Below, one piece after another: positions 9,272 through 18,135 of a stretch of DNA of 64,000 nucleotides (position 1 is its first letter; each line of letters begins with the position of its first letter). This stretch comes from Litorimonas sp039975855 (GTDB lineage Bacteria; Pseudomonadota; Alphaproteobacteria; Caulobacterales; Maricaulaceae). The stretch spans positions 1,054,001 to 1,118,000 of the forward strand of contig JBDWGH010000002.1 of assembly GCA_039975855.1 (NCBI GenBank), in the 5' to 3' direction. The translations under genes and the position numbers were made by a program. Below the pieces are notes generated by a model, which searched no databases, was not told the origin of the DNA, and saw only the letters and a list, made by a program, of their open reading frames with translations.

Positions 9272-10318
9272 ATGGATCTCGAAGCCTTAAACAAAATTGC
9301 CGTCAAAATGGTAGAACCCGGTACGGGCATTCTGGCCGCAGATGAAAGCACCGGTACAATTGGCAAACGATTGGCCTCTATCGATACCGAAAACACGGAA
9401 GAGAATCGTCGTGATTGGCGCGAAATGCTGTTCAGAACTCAACCAGCCATGAACGACCACATTAGCGGCGTAATCTTATTTGATGAAACTATTCGCCAGT
9501 CAGCAAAAGACGGCACATCTTTCGTTAAACTCATTCAAGATGCCGGTGCTATACCCGGCATTAAAGTCGACAAAGGCATTACTCCGCTAGCCGGACGCCC
9601 AGGCGAAACCATCACCCAAGGCCTCGACGGGCTCCGCGAACGCCTTGCAGAATATTACGAGCTCGGTGCACGATTTGCAAAATGGCGTGCGGTAATCGAA
9701 ATCTCTCATCCTGATCAATATGTCGGCATGACGCCATCTCGCGGTGGATTGAAAGCCAATAATCACGCCCTCGGGCGCTATGCCGCCCTTTGCCAAGAAG
9801 CAGGTATTGTTCCGATTGTAGAACCTGAAGTTCTTATGGGCGGACATCATTCCGTAGAACGGTGCCATGAAGTAACTGAAAAAACGCTCAACTCACTTTT
9901 CACGGAGCTATATGAGCAAGGTGTCGCCTTGGAAGGGATTATTCTAAAACCCAACATGGTGGTTGCAGGTAAGAAATGTGAAGCCCAACCGTCACGAGAA
10001 GAGATTGCTGAACGCACTATCAAGGTACTGAAGGACACCGTTCCGTCTGCCGTTCCCGGGGTAGCTTTCTTGTCCGGTGGACAAGAGAACGAAGAAGCCA
10101 CGCGCAACCTCGACATGATGAACAAGGTTGGCGGTTTCCCATGGAAACTCACTTATTCTTATGGCCGTGCGTTACAGCAATCTGCGCTCTTCGCGTGGAA
10201 AGGCAAAGCCGAAAATTATAATGCAGCGCAAGCCGCATTCAATCACCGCGCCCGTATGAACGGCCTCGCCAGCATTGGTGAATGGAGCGCCGAGATTGAC
10301 GACACTGTCGACGCCTAG
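9272..10318 (+). CDS. fba: Fructose-bisphosphate aldolase, class I
   Basis: A 348-residue metal-independent aldolase of the eukaryote-like class I type. The signature ILAADESTGTIGKRL is near the start, and the Schiff-base lysine is Lys226 in EGIILKPNMV. The segment FLSGGQENEEAT matches the phosphate-binding loop. A GGAG ribosome site lies before the ATG. It closes the lower-glycolysis/gluconeogenesis operon with gap and pgk. Many proteobacteria use a class II enzyme here, so the class I enzyme is a mild lineage marker. Confidence 0.95.
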   Translation: MDLEALNKIAVKMVEPGTGILAADESTGTIGKRLASIDTENTEENRRDWREMLFRTQPAMNDHISGVILFDETIRQSAKDGTSFVKLIQDAGAIPGIKVDKGITPLAGRPGETITQGLDGLRERLAEYYELGARFAKWRAVIEISHPDQYVGMTPSRGGLKANNHALGRYAALCQEAGIVPIVEPEVLMGGHHSVERCHEVTEKTLNSLFTELYEQGVALEGIILKPNMVVAGKKCEAQPSREEIAERTIKVLKDTVPSAVPGVAFLSGGQENEEATRNLDMMNKVGGFPWKLTYSYGRALQQSALFAWKGKAENYNAAQAAFNHRARMNGLASIGEWSAEIDDTVDA

Positions 10319-10356
10319 CCTTTCACAAACCGAATAAGTCCTCATAAGATCAAAAT

Positions 10357-10384
10357 CTCGCCACAAAGATATCTTTTTGGTGAG
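10357..10384 (+). terminator. Hairpin after the gap-pgk-fba operon
   Basis: The 7-bp stem CTCGCCA/TGGTGAG (one G-T wobble) encloses the self-complementary AAAGATATCTTT and is followed by TTTAAT. It lies 39 bp after the aldolase stop and 65 bp before glmS, so it probably ends or attenuates the glycolytic transcript. The T run is short. Confidence 0.45.
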
Positions 10385-10448
10385 TTTAATCACTATTGAA
10401 GACTTACCGCGTAAACGGGTGTCATTCGGAATCTGAAGGGCTGAATTT

Positions 10449-12284
10449 ATGTGTGGGATTATTGGCATTGCAGGGCGCCAACAGGTGACAGATCGCCTTG
10501 TGAATGGGCTAAAACGATTGGAATATCGGGGTTATGACAGTTCCGGAATCGCCGTTCTCACGAATGGACGACTAGATCGCCGCCGCGCCGAAGGCAAAAT
10601 TCGGAATTTAGAAGCTAAGATCGAGAGCGATCCGCTAAACGGTCAACTTGGAATTGCCCACACGCGTTGGGCCACCCATGGCGTACCAAACGAAGCGAAT
10701 GCCCACCCCCATCGAGCCGGTCGTGTTGCTGTCGTACATAACGGCATTATCGAAAATTATATGGAACTCCGTGAGGAGCTGTCGGGTCTGTGCGATTTTG
10801 CGTCTGATACAGATACGGAAGTCGTTGCCCACCTTGTTGATGTAGCACTCGCAAAGGGCCTGTCTCCCCGTGATGCCTTTGCGCAATCATTGAAGCGCCT
10901 AAAAGGTGCATATGCATTTGGTCTTATCATCGACGACAATCCGGATGAGATTTATTGCGCACGGGCGGGTTCACCTTTAGCTTTAGGAATTGGGCCAGAT
11001 GGAACCGAGCACTTCTTAGGCTCCGATGCGATGGCGATGGCGCAGTTAACGAGCCAACTCATCTACCTTGAAGAAGGTGATTGGGCCATTCTTAGTCCAG
11101 AAAGTTATGAAATTTTTGACGAAAACGACAAACCAGTTACCCGAGAGATCACCATCATAGAAGGCGGCCCTGCCGTTGCAGAAAAGGGTAATTATTCGCA
11201 CTTCATGCTCAAAGAAATTTATGAGCAACCTGAAATCGTCACGCGAACACTCACTCACTATTTGGACGAAAGTCGTTCACGTCCAGCAACTGGAACGGAC
11301 ATCGCTGCTGATTTGGATTTTACCAAATTTGACCGCATTATTCTGATCGCTTGTGGCACAGCTTATTACGCGGGCGCAGTTGCCAAATATTGGTTCGAGC
11401 AAGTTTCAGGGCTTGCCGTTGATATCGATGTGGCCTCAGAGTTTCGATATCGTCGTCCTGTCCTCAGCGAACGTTCGCTATTCATCGCGATCTCGCAATC
11501 GGGCGAAACCGCCGATACCCTAGCCGCTATGCGGTATTGTCAAGAAAAAGGCTTAACCACAGCAGCCCTTGTCAATGTTATGACCTCCACAATGGCGCGC
11601 GAAGCGGACATTGCTATGCCCATCCACGCTGGACCGGAGATTGGTGTTGCCTCAACGAAAGCCTTTACGGCCCAGCTAACGGCTTTGGCCGCGCTTTCCC
11701 TTTCTGCGGCACAAGCCCGTGAGACGATTCCAGATGAAGAGATAATGCGCTTAACAGCGGAGTTGATTTCAGTTCCGCGTCTTATGTCAGAGGCCTTAGA
11801 GTTAGATGTGTCAATTTCCATAGTTGCCGAAACACTCGCGCCTGCCCGTTCAGCTTTTTATCTCGGCCGAGGAGCGCAAGTTCCCATCGCTTTTGAAGGC
11901 GCACTGAAAATCAAGGAAATCGCCTATATCCATGCCGAAGGTTATGCAGCAGGCGAGCTGAAACATGGCCCTATCGCCCTAATCGAGGACGGAACACCTG
12001 TTATCGTTCTCGCCCCCTTTGACGAACTTTATGAAAAGACGGTATCTAATCTACAGGAAGTTGCCAGTCGGGGTGCGCGTGTCACCTTAGTGACAGATGC
12101 CGCGGGCGCAAAAGCTGGAGCCTCCATGGCAGATGATATTATAACTGTGCCGACATCCGACCCGTTTATTGCGCCGCTAATGACCACAATTGCGATGCAA
12201 TTCTTAGCTTATCACACGGCGGTAACCTTAGGAACGGATGTTGACCAACCACGTAATTTGGCAAAATCTGTGACAGTTGAATAG
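10449..12284 (+). CDS. glmS: Glutamine-fructose-6-phosphate aminotransferase (isomerizing)
   Basis: A 611-residue enzyme making glucosamine-6-phosphate for peptidoglycan and LPS. The N-terminal Ntn amidotransferase domain begins MCGIIGI with Cys2 as nucleophile and has the HTRWATHG motif. Two SIS sugar-isomerase domains follow, with LIACGTAYYAG and ISQSGETADT. The C-terminus DQPRNLAKSVTVE is canonical. AAGGGCT precedes the ATG. No ribozyme-like leader is visible. The gene is convergent with the next gene with no spacer: the two stop codons abut. Confidence 0.97.
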   Translation: MCGIIGIAGRQQVTDRLVNGLKRLEYRGYDSSGIAVLTNGRLDRRRAEGKIRNLEAKIESDPLNGQLGIAHTRWATHGVPNEANAHPHRAGRVAVVHNGIIENYMELREELSGLCDFASDTDTEVVAHLVDVALAKGLSPRDAFAQSLKRLKGAYAFGLIIDDNPDEIYCARAGSPLALGIGPDGTEHFLGSDAMAMAQLTSQLIYLEEGDWAILSPESYEIFDENDKPVTREITIIEGGPAVAEKGNYSHFMLKEIYEQPEIVTRTLTHYLDESRSRPATGTDIAADLDFTKFDRIILIACGTAYYAGAVAKYWFEQVSGLAVDIDVASEFRYRRPVLSERSLFIAISQSGETADTLAAMRYCQEKGLTTAALVNVMTSTMAREADIAMPIHAGPEIGVASTKAFTAQLTALAALSLSAAQARETIPDEEIMRLTAELISVPRLMSEALELDVSISIVAETLAPARSAFYLGRGAQVPIAFEGALKIKEIAYIHAEGYAAGELKHGPIALIEDGTPVIVLAPFDELYEKTVSNLQEVASRGARVTLVTDAAGAKAGASMADDIITVPTSDPFIAPLMTTIAMQFLAYHTAVTLGTDVDQPRNLAKSVTVE

Positions 12285-13061
12285 TTAGTCACGCCTAAAA
12301 GGCACACTTAAGCTCCACCACAATCCCGACGGGGCATCTGTTTGGTATTCGTTCAGGCCGAGCGTAAGCTCTCCTGTCGGCGCATCTGTGTAAGACCTGA
12401 AAACCTTATCCCACCAGATAACGGAAAACCCGAAATTCGTATTGGTCTCCCGTTCCATTACAGAGTGGTGAATACGGTGGAGCGCAGGTGTCACCATGAC
12501 CAAGCGTAAAGGTCGCTCAATCCAACGAGGTAAGCGCACATTCGCATGATTAAACAATGCACAGGCATTCAGTAAAATTTCAAAAATGATCACAGCCATA
12601 ACTGGCGCGCCCAAGATCACCACAATTGCCATTTTATAAATCATAGAAATTACGATTTCGACGGGGTGAAAACGCAAGCCCGAGCTGGCGTCCAAGTCAC
12701 GATCCGCATGATGCACTTTATGCAATCGCCACAAAACAGGTATGCGATGGAACGCAACGTGCTGCCAATAGATCATCATATCAAGAATTATGACCGCTAG
12801 TAAAACCGCTGCCCAATTCGGCAATCCAATAAGGTTTAAAACGCCCCATCCTTTCGCCTGTGCCCAAAGAGCTGCGCCAACCGCGATAATCGGGAAGAGC
12901 AATCGGATGGCCAGCGTGTCAATTATCACAAGACTCAGATTAGTCACCCAACGAGATGAGCGTTTCTGAAGACGATCCCGCGCAGGGAATAGCGCTTCTA
13001 GCGCGCCCATTAAAATGAGAACGCCTAAAAAAATACTTAGCCTAAGCGTACCTTCTGTCAT
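12285..13061 (-). CDS. Sterol desaturase / fatty acid hydroxylase family membrane protein
   Basis: A 258-residue integral membrane di-iron protein. Histidine clusters HVAFHR, HKVHHADRD and HRIHHS give the eight-histidine pattern of the fatty-acid hydroxylase superfamily, between about four hydrophobic helices (near residues 7-24, 40-68, 78-96, 130-155). Members hydroxylate or desaturate sterols, carotenoids or lipids; the substrate is not readable here. Its start overlaps the stop of the upstream lipoprotein gene by 4 bp, so the two are one transcript. Confidence 0.85.
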   Translation of the reverse strand: MTEGTLRLSIFLGVLILMGALEALFPARDRLQKRSSRWVTNLSLVIIDTLAIRLLFPIIAVGAALWAQAKGWGVLNLIGLPNWAAVLLAVIILDMMIYWQHVAFHRIPVLWRLHKVHHADRDLDASSGLRFHPVEIVISMIYKMAIVVILGAPVMAVIIFEILLNACALFNHANVRLPRWIERPLRLVMVTPALHRIHHSVMERETNTNFGFSVIWWDKVFRSYTDAPTGELTLGLNEYQTDAPSGLWWSLSVPFRRD

Positions 13062-14869
13062 GACTTTCGTCGTAACAGAACCACTCGGTCGCGCCCATCA
13101 TTTGGCTCAGAGAAACCCAGTTGAACCCAAGACCCCGCACTGACTGTTTCATTTGTTCCGCGTGTTAAGGGCCCGCCCTTCACAGGGTCAAACCAGTCTA
13201 CGTCCCATGTCCCGCTACCTTCTGGAAGGGAGAGAATACCCGTTCCGCCCTCGATCAAATAAATTGCATATAACCCGTCTTTTCCAAAACAATAACTATC
13301 CGCGCGATCTATGACTCCGCCGCAAGGCGTCATGTCCCAATATGGCAGATGCGTGTTGAAAAAATCGAGCGCGACACGAGTCTGAAACCAGAGATTTTGG
13401 CGCTTTCGCCAATCCTCAGACTTGAGGTCGTTCGCGTCGTGCAAGCCGCCAAAATACCACTCAACGCCGGCTCCTCCCGCAAACAAATGCCCCCACATTG
13501 CATGCCTACGTAGGCTATCATGTGCGGGGTCAACCGCGTCTGTCCGCGCGCCTGTATGCCAGGATCCAATTTCGTCCATCGTAATGAGCCAAGGTTGGCC
13601 GGAGGTGTTCGATTGAGACAACCATTTTTGTGTCTCAGAATTCACCTTGCGGCGGTCGCTAACTTGGAAGCTCAATCCATCCAAACCTTCAAATCCCAAG
13701 AGCGGATTCAGGATGTGATCTTTGTCTGCAGGTTCAGAATGGGTGTGTAAAACGATAGGATGATCGTACGGGTCGAGCCGCGTCAGTGTTTTAATCATGT
13801 CACGACGTTGGTCATCCGTTTGGCCTTCCGGTCGCCAAAACACTGGTCCGTTTTCTTCACCCAGGTTCCAAACCAAGGCGGGATGATGAGCAAATCGGCT
13901 AATAAGTTCTTTGAAATATAACTCTCGCTGCGCACCCGTATTACCACCATCCAACGTCAATTCATTTTCCGTTTCTTGTAAAACCACGTGCATCATAACA
14001 CCGCGCGCCATCATATGATCGAAAACGATATTCCATTGATCTAGTTTAGAAACGTCAAATCGATTGAAATCTTCGTGATCAATGAATGGCCAAACATCTT
14101 TTCCGTCTCCGCCAATATTAAAGGTCAGAAAATAGACGGCATTCATACCTTGATCAGACAAATAATTCACAGCGCCAATAAGGCCCTTCCCTTTGTCGCC
14201 TTGCCAGACTGGGTCCTGTGGTCGCCAATCGTTTAAATGAGGTGTAAAGGTGTGCAGGACCGTATCCGTAGCGTTACTTTCACCACCCCGCATTTGAGTT
14301 TCAGTTCTATAGGTACCGTCAAAATCTGCAAATCCGAGCAAGTTTTCTGGCGAATTTGCACCGCCTTTCAACCAAGGTTCCCCCGTCGAAAACTGGAAAT
14401 GCTGGCCTTGGGTTCTCAGAATGGGAGTAACTGCTGAGACACGGATTGAACCAGATGTTTGATCTAATTCCATTGGTCCGTCTGGTCCTGTCATACTGGC
14501 TTTCCAGAACCATTCTCCGGTGCTCGGTGCCGTGAAATGTGCGCGCCAAACATTGCCAGATGAAGCGCTCGTCTCTGCCGCGTTTCCATCAGCAGCGAAA
14601 TATCCTCGTATCGAAATTTCAGTTTCGTCTTGATAGAAGACGACTTTCAACTCCATGTCCGAGAAGGGATTGACGTTCGCCGATTCCGATGTTTGGGGAC
14701 CGATAAAGTCTAATGTAACATATTCTCGAAAAAAGGGCCTAGCGGAATCAAGCGTCGCATTATTTGACTTAGAGATCTTTGACTTATGTCCCGCATTAAG
14801 TTCAGGGACACAACTCGCCAATGCGGCGCAAAGAACGAGTCCAAAAAAACTAAGTCTGAGATTTTTCAT
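13058..14869 (-). CDS. DUF5060-type glycoside-hydrolase-like lipoprotein
   Basis: A 603-residue exported protein with a lipoprotein signal (cleavage before Cys20 in CAALASC). Residues about 50-145 form a beta-sandwich of the DUF5060 type (GEWFWKASMTGPDG). A TIM-barrel-like centre (residues about 165-510) contains NLGEENGP and a later DEIGSW, both reasonable acid residues for a retaining glycosidase. The C-terminus (about 520-600) looks like a putative collagen-binding beta domain. Polysaccharide breakdown at the cell surface is likely, but no specific GH family is claimed. It is co-transcribed with the hydroxylase gene. Confidence 0.7.
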   Translation of the reverse strand: MKNLRLSFFGLVLCAALASCVPELNAGHKSKISKSNNATLDSARPFFREYVTLDFIGPQTSESANVNPFSDMELKVVFYQDETEISIRGYFAADGNAAETSASSGNVWRAHFTAPSTGEWFWKASMTGPDGPMELDQTSGSIRVSAVTPILRTQGQHFQFSTGEPWLKGGANSPENLLGFADFDGTYRTETQMRGGESNATDTVLHTFTPHLNDWRPQDPVWQGDKGKGLIGAVNYLSDQGMNAVYFLTFNIGGDGKDVWPFIDHEDFNRFDVSKLDQWNIVFDHMMARGVMMHVVLQETENELTLDGGNTGAQRELYFKELISRFAHHPALVWNLGEENGPVFWRPEGQTDDQRRDMIKTLTRLDPYDHPIVLHTHSEPADKDHILNPLLGFEGLDGLSFQVSDRRKVNSETQKWLSQSNTSGQPWLITMDEIGSWHTGARTDAVDPAHDSLRRHAMWGHLFAGGAGVEWYFGGLHDANDLKSEDWRKRQNLWFQTRVALDFFNTHLPYWDMTPCGGVIDRADSYCFGKDGLYAIYLIEGGTGILSLPEGSGTWDVDWFDPVKGGPLTRGTNETVSAGSWVQLGFSEPNDGRDRVVLLRRKS

Positions 14870-14923
14870 GCCCCAGCATGAAAGGTTTGCGAGAGTTTGA
14901 CAATGCCGATGCCCGTCCGCAAC

Positions 14924-16060
14924 TTAATTAAATAAAAGCGCAGTCAATTTCTGTTTGTGCCAGCGTGTATTACCGAACAGGCTGTCATGGAAAATAGCTC
15001 GGCGGCGATAGAGCTGCGCATCGCAATCATAAGTAAACCCAAATCCACCATGAAATTGAATAGCGCGATCAGCAGCAAATGAGAGAGCCCTTCCCGCCCC
15101 AATGGCCGCCATGCGTGTCGCAACTTCACCTTTGCCCTGGTCTTCGAAGCTATGCGCAGCAGCATAGAGGAGACTACGCGCTTTTTCATAGCTGACATAC
15201 GCGTCGACGATTGTGTGTTTTAACGCCTGATAGGAACCAATGAGTTTTCCAAATTGTTTGCGTGTTTTTAAATAGTCTACAGTGTAATCAATACAGGATT
15301 GTGCGCCGCCGACCTGTTCTGCACTGGCCAGAAGATTAGCCGTCAAATCAATTCGTTGCAGAGTTGCCGCCGTTTTGCCTTCGTCCATAAGAGCCGACTT
15401 GGGTAGGACGAGACCATCTAGAGTTAGCGTGTAGGCACTTTTTGTTTCATCAATCAGAATTTCGCGTCTCATAGCAGCGGAAGGAATAAGATCTGCGTCC
15501 AAGATGAACAAACGGACCTTACCGTTAATTTTTGCACTCAGAACGACGATTTTGGCTGCAGCTAAATTTTCGACTAATATTTTTGCCCCTGTGAGGACGT
15601 ACCCCTCCGTACCAAGAACAGCCTCCGCATCAATATCATTTAAATTGAACGAACCATTGGACTCAGAAAGCGCCACCGTCGCAGACCCATGCTCTACGAT
15701 TTTTGGAAGGTATGTGTCTTTCTGCGCTTGCGTTCCGCCAAACAGTATCGCTTGCGCCGCGACAGTCGTCGGGATGAACGGAACCATCATCAAGCGGCGC
15801 CCAATTTGCTCAGCCACCGGAACAGCCTCAGCAAGTGACAAGCCCACACCCCCATATTCCTCAGGGATTGCAATGCCAAACCATCCCATATCAATCAGAT
15901 CTCTATTTGCCGGTTCATCCAACCCTGCACTGACCGACATCAATTCTCGTACTGCGGAAATACTGGTTTTATCGCGGCAAAAATTCTCCGCGACATCCAT
16001 TAACTCAACTTGCTCCTCGGTAATACCGAGACGGCCTAAGGCCTGCGGATCAAAGGTCAT
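14924..16060 (-). CDS. Acyl-CoA dehydrogenase
   Basis: A 378-residue FAD enzyme of the acyl-CoA dehydrogenase family. Visible are the N-terminal helical domain with GWFGIAIPEEYGG, the middle beta domain and the C-terminal segment RAIQFHGGFGFTYDCDAQLYRRR. It starts at the base after the stop of the upstream acyl-CoA dehydrogenase, so the two are translated from one message and may form a heteromer, as found for paired dehydrogenases of steroid and terpene side-chain breakdown. The usual catalytic Glu of the 'YEG' motif is not evident, and the partner may supply complementary residues. Confidence 0.85.
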   Translation of the reverse strand: MTFDPQALGRLGITEEQVELMDVAENFCRDKTSISAVRELMSVSAGLDEPANRDLIDMGWFGIAIPEEYGGVGLSLAEAVPVAEQIGRRLMMVPFIPTTVAAQAILFGGTQAQKDTYLPKIVEHGSATVALSESNGSFNLNDIDAEAVLGTEGYVLTGAKILVENLAAAKIVVLSAKINGKVRLFILDADLIPSAAMRREILIDETKSAYTLTLDGLVLPKSALMDEGKTAATLQRIDLTANLLASAEQVGGAQSCIDYTVDYLKTRKQFGKLIGSYQALKHTIVDAYVSYEKARSLLYAAAHSFEDQGKGEVATRMAAIGAGRALSFAADRAIQFHGGFGFTYDCDAQLYRRRAIFHDSLFGNTRWHKQKLTALLFN

Positions 16061-17242
16061 CTAATAGCTCTTAGGAAGGCCAAGCACATGCTCGCCGATG
16101 ATGTTACGCTGAATTTGGGAGGTCCCGCCACCAATCGTGGCCGAAAATGCATTAAGGTAAGACCGGTGCCACCAACCACCATCTATGGCATTGGGTTCGT
16201 CTACATAATAAGCACTTTTAGTCCCCTGTAGGGTCAGAGCATATTGATTAATTTCACGAGCAAACTCTGTTTTGGCGAGCTTATCCATTAGCGGCAGTCC
16301 CGAAGGGTTATCTCGAATAAGGGGGCCGATTTTTGCGCGTTGCCCATTAAGGTTCAAAGACTGCGCTTCAATAATATAATCAATCAGGTCATCTCTAACA
16401 ACGGGATCGTTTATCTGTCCTGTATCACGGGCCAAATTTAATATTTCGAGCGGATCTGGTTCGGTAATAGAAAATCCACCTGCCTGTCCACCGCGAGCAC
16501 CGCGTTCATATTCCAGGGTCTGCATAGCGATTTTCCAGCCCATCCCTTCCGCGCCCATCAGGCCATCGACCGGGACGCGCGCGTCTTCGAAAAACGTTTG
16601 GGTAAAACCATGCTCCCCCGTTAATTTTCGGATTTTCTGAGTTCGTACACCTGGTACATCCATTGGCGTCAGAATAAAGGAGAGCCCGGCATATTTGTTC
16701 GGCGCGTCTGGATTGGTCCGCGCGAGCAAAATCATATATTTTCCGTAGTGCCCATGTGTTGTCCAAATTTTGGATCCGTTGAGGATGTAATCCTCTCCAT
16801 CCCGAACGGCCCGCAATTGAGCATTGCCAAGATCCGACCCGTTTTCAGGTTCGGAAAAGCCCTGACACCAAATATCTTCAGCGGATAGAATGCCTCTGAT
16901 ATATTTTTTCTTATGTGCCTCTGAACCGATATCCAAAATCAATGGCCCAGCCCAAGACAGGCCAATCGTGTTCATCATGATTGGTACATTGTGCGCTCGC
17001 ATGACTTTTGTCGCTGCAGATTGATGCGCGTCCGTTAATCCACCACCGCCATATTCAGATGGCCAGGCCGCACCGAGAAATCCTGCTTCATAAACCTGTC
17101 TTTGCCAATCGCGTAAAAAATCAAATTGTTGATCGGTTCCAACTTCCATAAAGGTAAGCGGCAACATAAAATCCAGATCCCGAGGCGTATTCTCCGCGAA
17201 CCATTTTTCAGCGTCCTTCGCGAAATCTTCAACAGAAATCAT
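16061..17242 (-). CDS. Acyl-CoA dehydrogenase
   Basis: A 393-residue FAD-dependent acyl-CoA dehydrogenase. It shows GAAWPSEYGG, the WCQGFSEPENGSDL substrate/FAD loop, GSKIWTTHGHYG and the C-terminal ATIGGGTSQIQRNIIGEHVLGLP. It lies directly after tetR (start at the base following the tetR stop) and directly before a second dehydrogenase. The operon tetR-acad-acad is divergent from the AtuA cluster and most likely acts on the same acyl-CoA pathway. Confidence 0.9.
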   Translation of the reverse strand: MISVEDFAKDAEKWFAENTPRDLDFMLPLTFMEVGTDQQFDFLRDWQRQVYEAGFLGAAWPSEYGGGGLTDAHQSAATKVMRAHNVPIMMNTIGLSWAGPLILDIGSEAHKKKYIRGILSAEDIWCQGFSEPENGSDLGNAQLRAVRDGEDYILNGSKIWTTHGHYGKYMILLARTNPDAPNKYAGLSFILTPMDVPGVRTQKIRKLTGEHGFTQTFFEDARVPVDGLMGAEGMGWKIAMQTLEYERGARGGQAGGFSITEPDPLEILNLARDTGQINDPVVRDDLIDYIIEAQSLNLNGQRAKIGPLIRDNPSGLPLMDKLAKTEFAREINQYALTLQGTKSAYYVDEPNAIDGGWWHRSYLNAFSATIGGGTSQIQRNIIGEHVLGLPKSY

Positions 17243-17983
17243 TTAATTACCTACTTCCTTCAGTGCCGTTTCAACCCGATCCACAACGGCCTCCAACCTA
17301 TCAGCCAAAGACCCAGTCGAAGTATTCGTTCCAACGATCATGCTCACCAGCCGATCTACCAAACGGGTTATATCAGCATTGCGCGCCCCTTTTCGGGAAG
17401 ACCTAAGAAGGCTGGACCTTGCACCGTAGTCCAAAGCGCCGAAAAAAATATCGCGCAAAACCGCAACATCAGCGTCACCTGGAATATCTCCGCTGGCACG
17501 GCCTTCTCGAATGAGCCCGTCAAAAACGGCAACATATGTTTTGTTCAATCCGTAGAGTTCGTCTTTGGAGTAATCGCTCAAATTAGAACTCAGTAACGGC
17601 AGCATTTCAACGATACCCCGTTCCTCCATGATTGACGTGATATGATGGCGCGCGAGGAAGTCGAGCCGCGTGCGTGTAGTGCGGCGGCTATCAACACCTT
17701 CTTTGGCTGTACCGGTGAGGCGCGCATAATAATCTGCGACAACGCCCCGGGCCAAAGCGTCTTTATTGTCGAAATATGTGTAAAGCGTTCCGTCTGCGAC
17801 CCCGGCTTCACGCGCAATCATAGCCATGGTGGCTTTGGCATAACCATACGTCGTGAATACGCTCCGTCCTGCAGAGATAATTGCGCCTTCGCGCTTTCGC
17901 ACACGAGACTGGCGGGTATTGGAAGATGACATGGCATCGGAGCCGGTGGCCATGTTTGTGGTCTCTACCGGCTCCGATGCCAT
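17243..17983 (-). CDS. TetR family transcriptional regulator
   Basis: About 246 residues. The N-terminal helix-turn-helix (IISAGRSVFTTYGYAKATMAMIAREAGVADGTLYTYFDNKDAL) is a clear TetR domain, followed by a helical ligand-binding domain. The start at 17983 is preferred because GGGGAGAG precedes it by 9 nt; other in-frame ATGs are at 18055, 17953 and 17932. The first about 20 codons lie inside a 20-bp perfect inverted repeat, so the N-terminal extension ahead of the HTH is probably non-structural. It heads the dehydrogenase operon and faces the AtuA gene, a normal arrangement for a local repressor of acyl-CoA catabolism. Confidence 0.85.
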   Translation of the reverse strand: MASEPVETTNMATGSDAMSSSNTRQSRVRKREGAIISAGRSVFTTYGYAKATMAMIAREAGVADGTLYTYFDNKDALARGVVADYYARLTGTAKEGVDSRRTTRTRLDFLARHHITSIMEERGIVEMLPLLSSNLSDYSKDELYGLNKTYVAVFDGLIREGRASGDIPGDADVAVLRDIFFGALDYGARSSLLRSSRKGARNADITRLVDRLVSMIVGTNTSTGSLADRLEAVVDRVETALKEVGN

Positions 17984-17986
17984 GTC
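17928..17986. promoter_or_regulatory. 20-bp perfect inverted repeat over the tetR start
   Basis: Arms 17928-17947 and 17967-17986 are exact reverse complements (20 bp each, 19-nt spacer). In the tetR mRNA the first arm begins 3 nt before the ATG at 17983 and just after the Shine-Dalgarno GGGGAGAG, so a very stable hairpin would bury the start codon. The element could instead be a protein-binding site between the divergent tetR and AtuA genes. There is no T tract, so it is not an intrinsic terminator. Confidence 0.7.
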
Positions 17987-18135
17987 GTTCGCTCTCCCCG
18001 CGAATGCGTCGGCTGCGTGTGTTACCTTGACTCGTAACAGTTGAAGCCTATTCAATTTGATTGAATTACTATTCAGTCACGCGCGTGTGTCAAGCTGTTG
18101 AAACAGGCAGACGTTTAAGCTCCAGGTCTCGTCTC

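Noticed and set aside
10319..10448. glmS ribozyme
   Set aside because: The leader is too short and shows no ribozyme core; the element is a Gram-positive feature.
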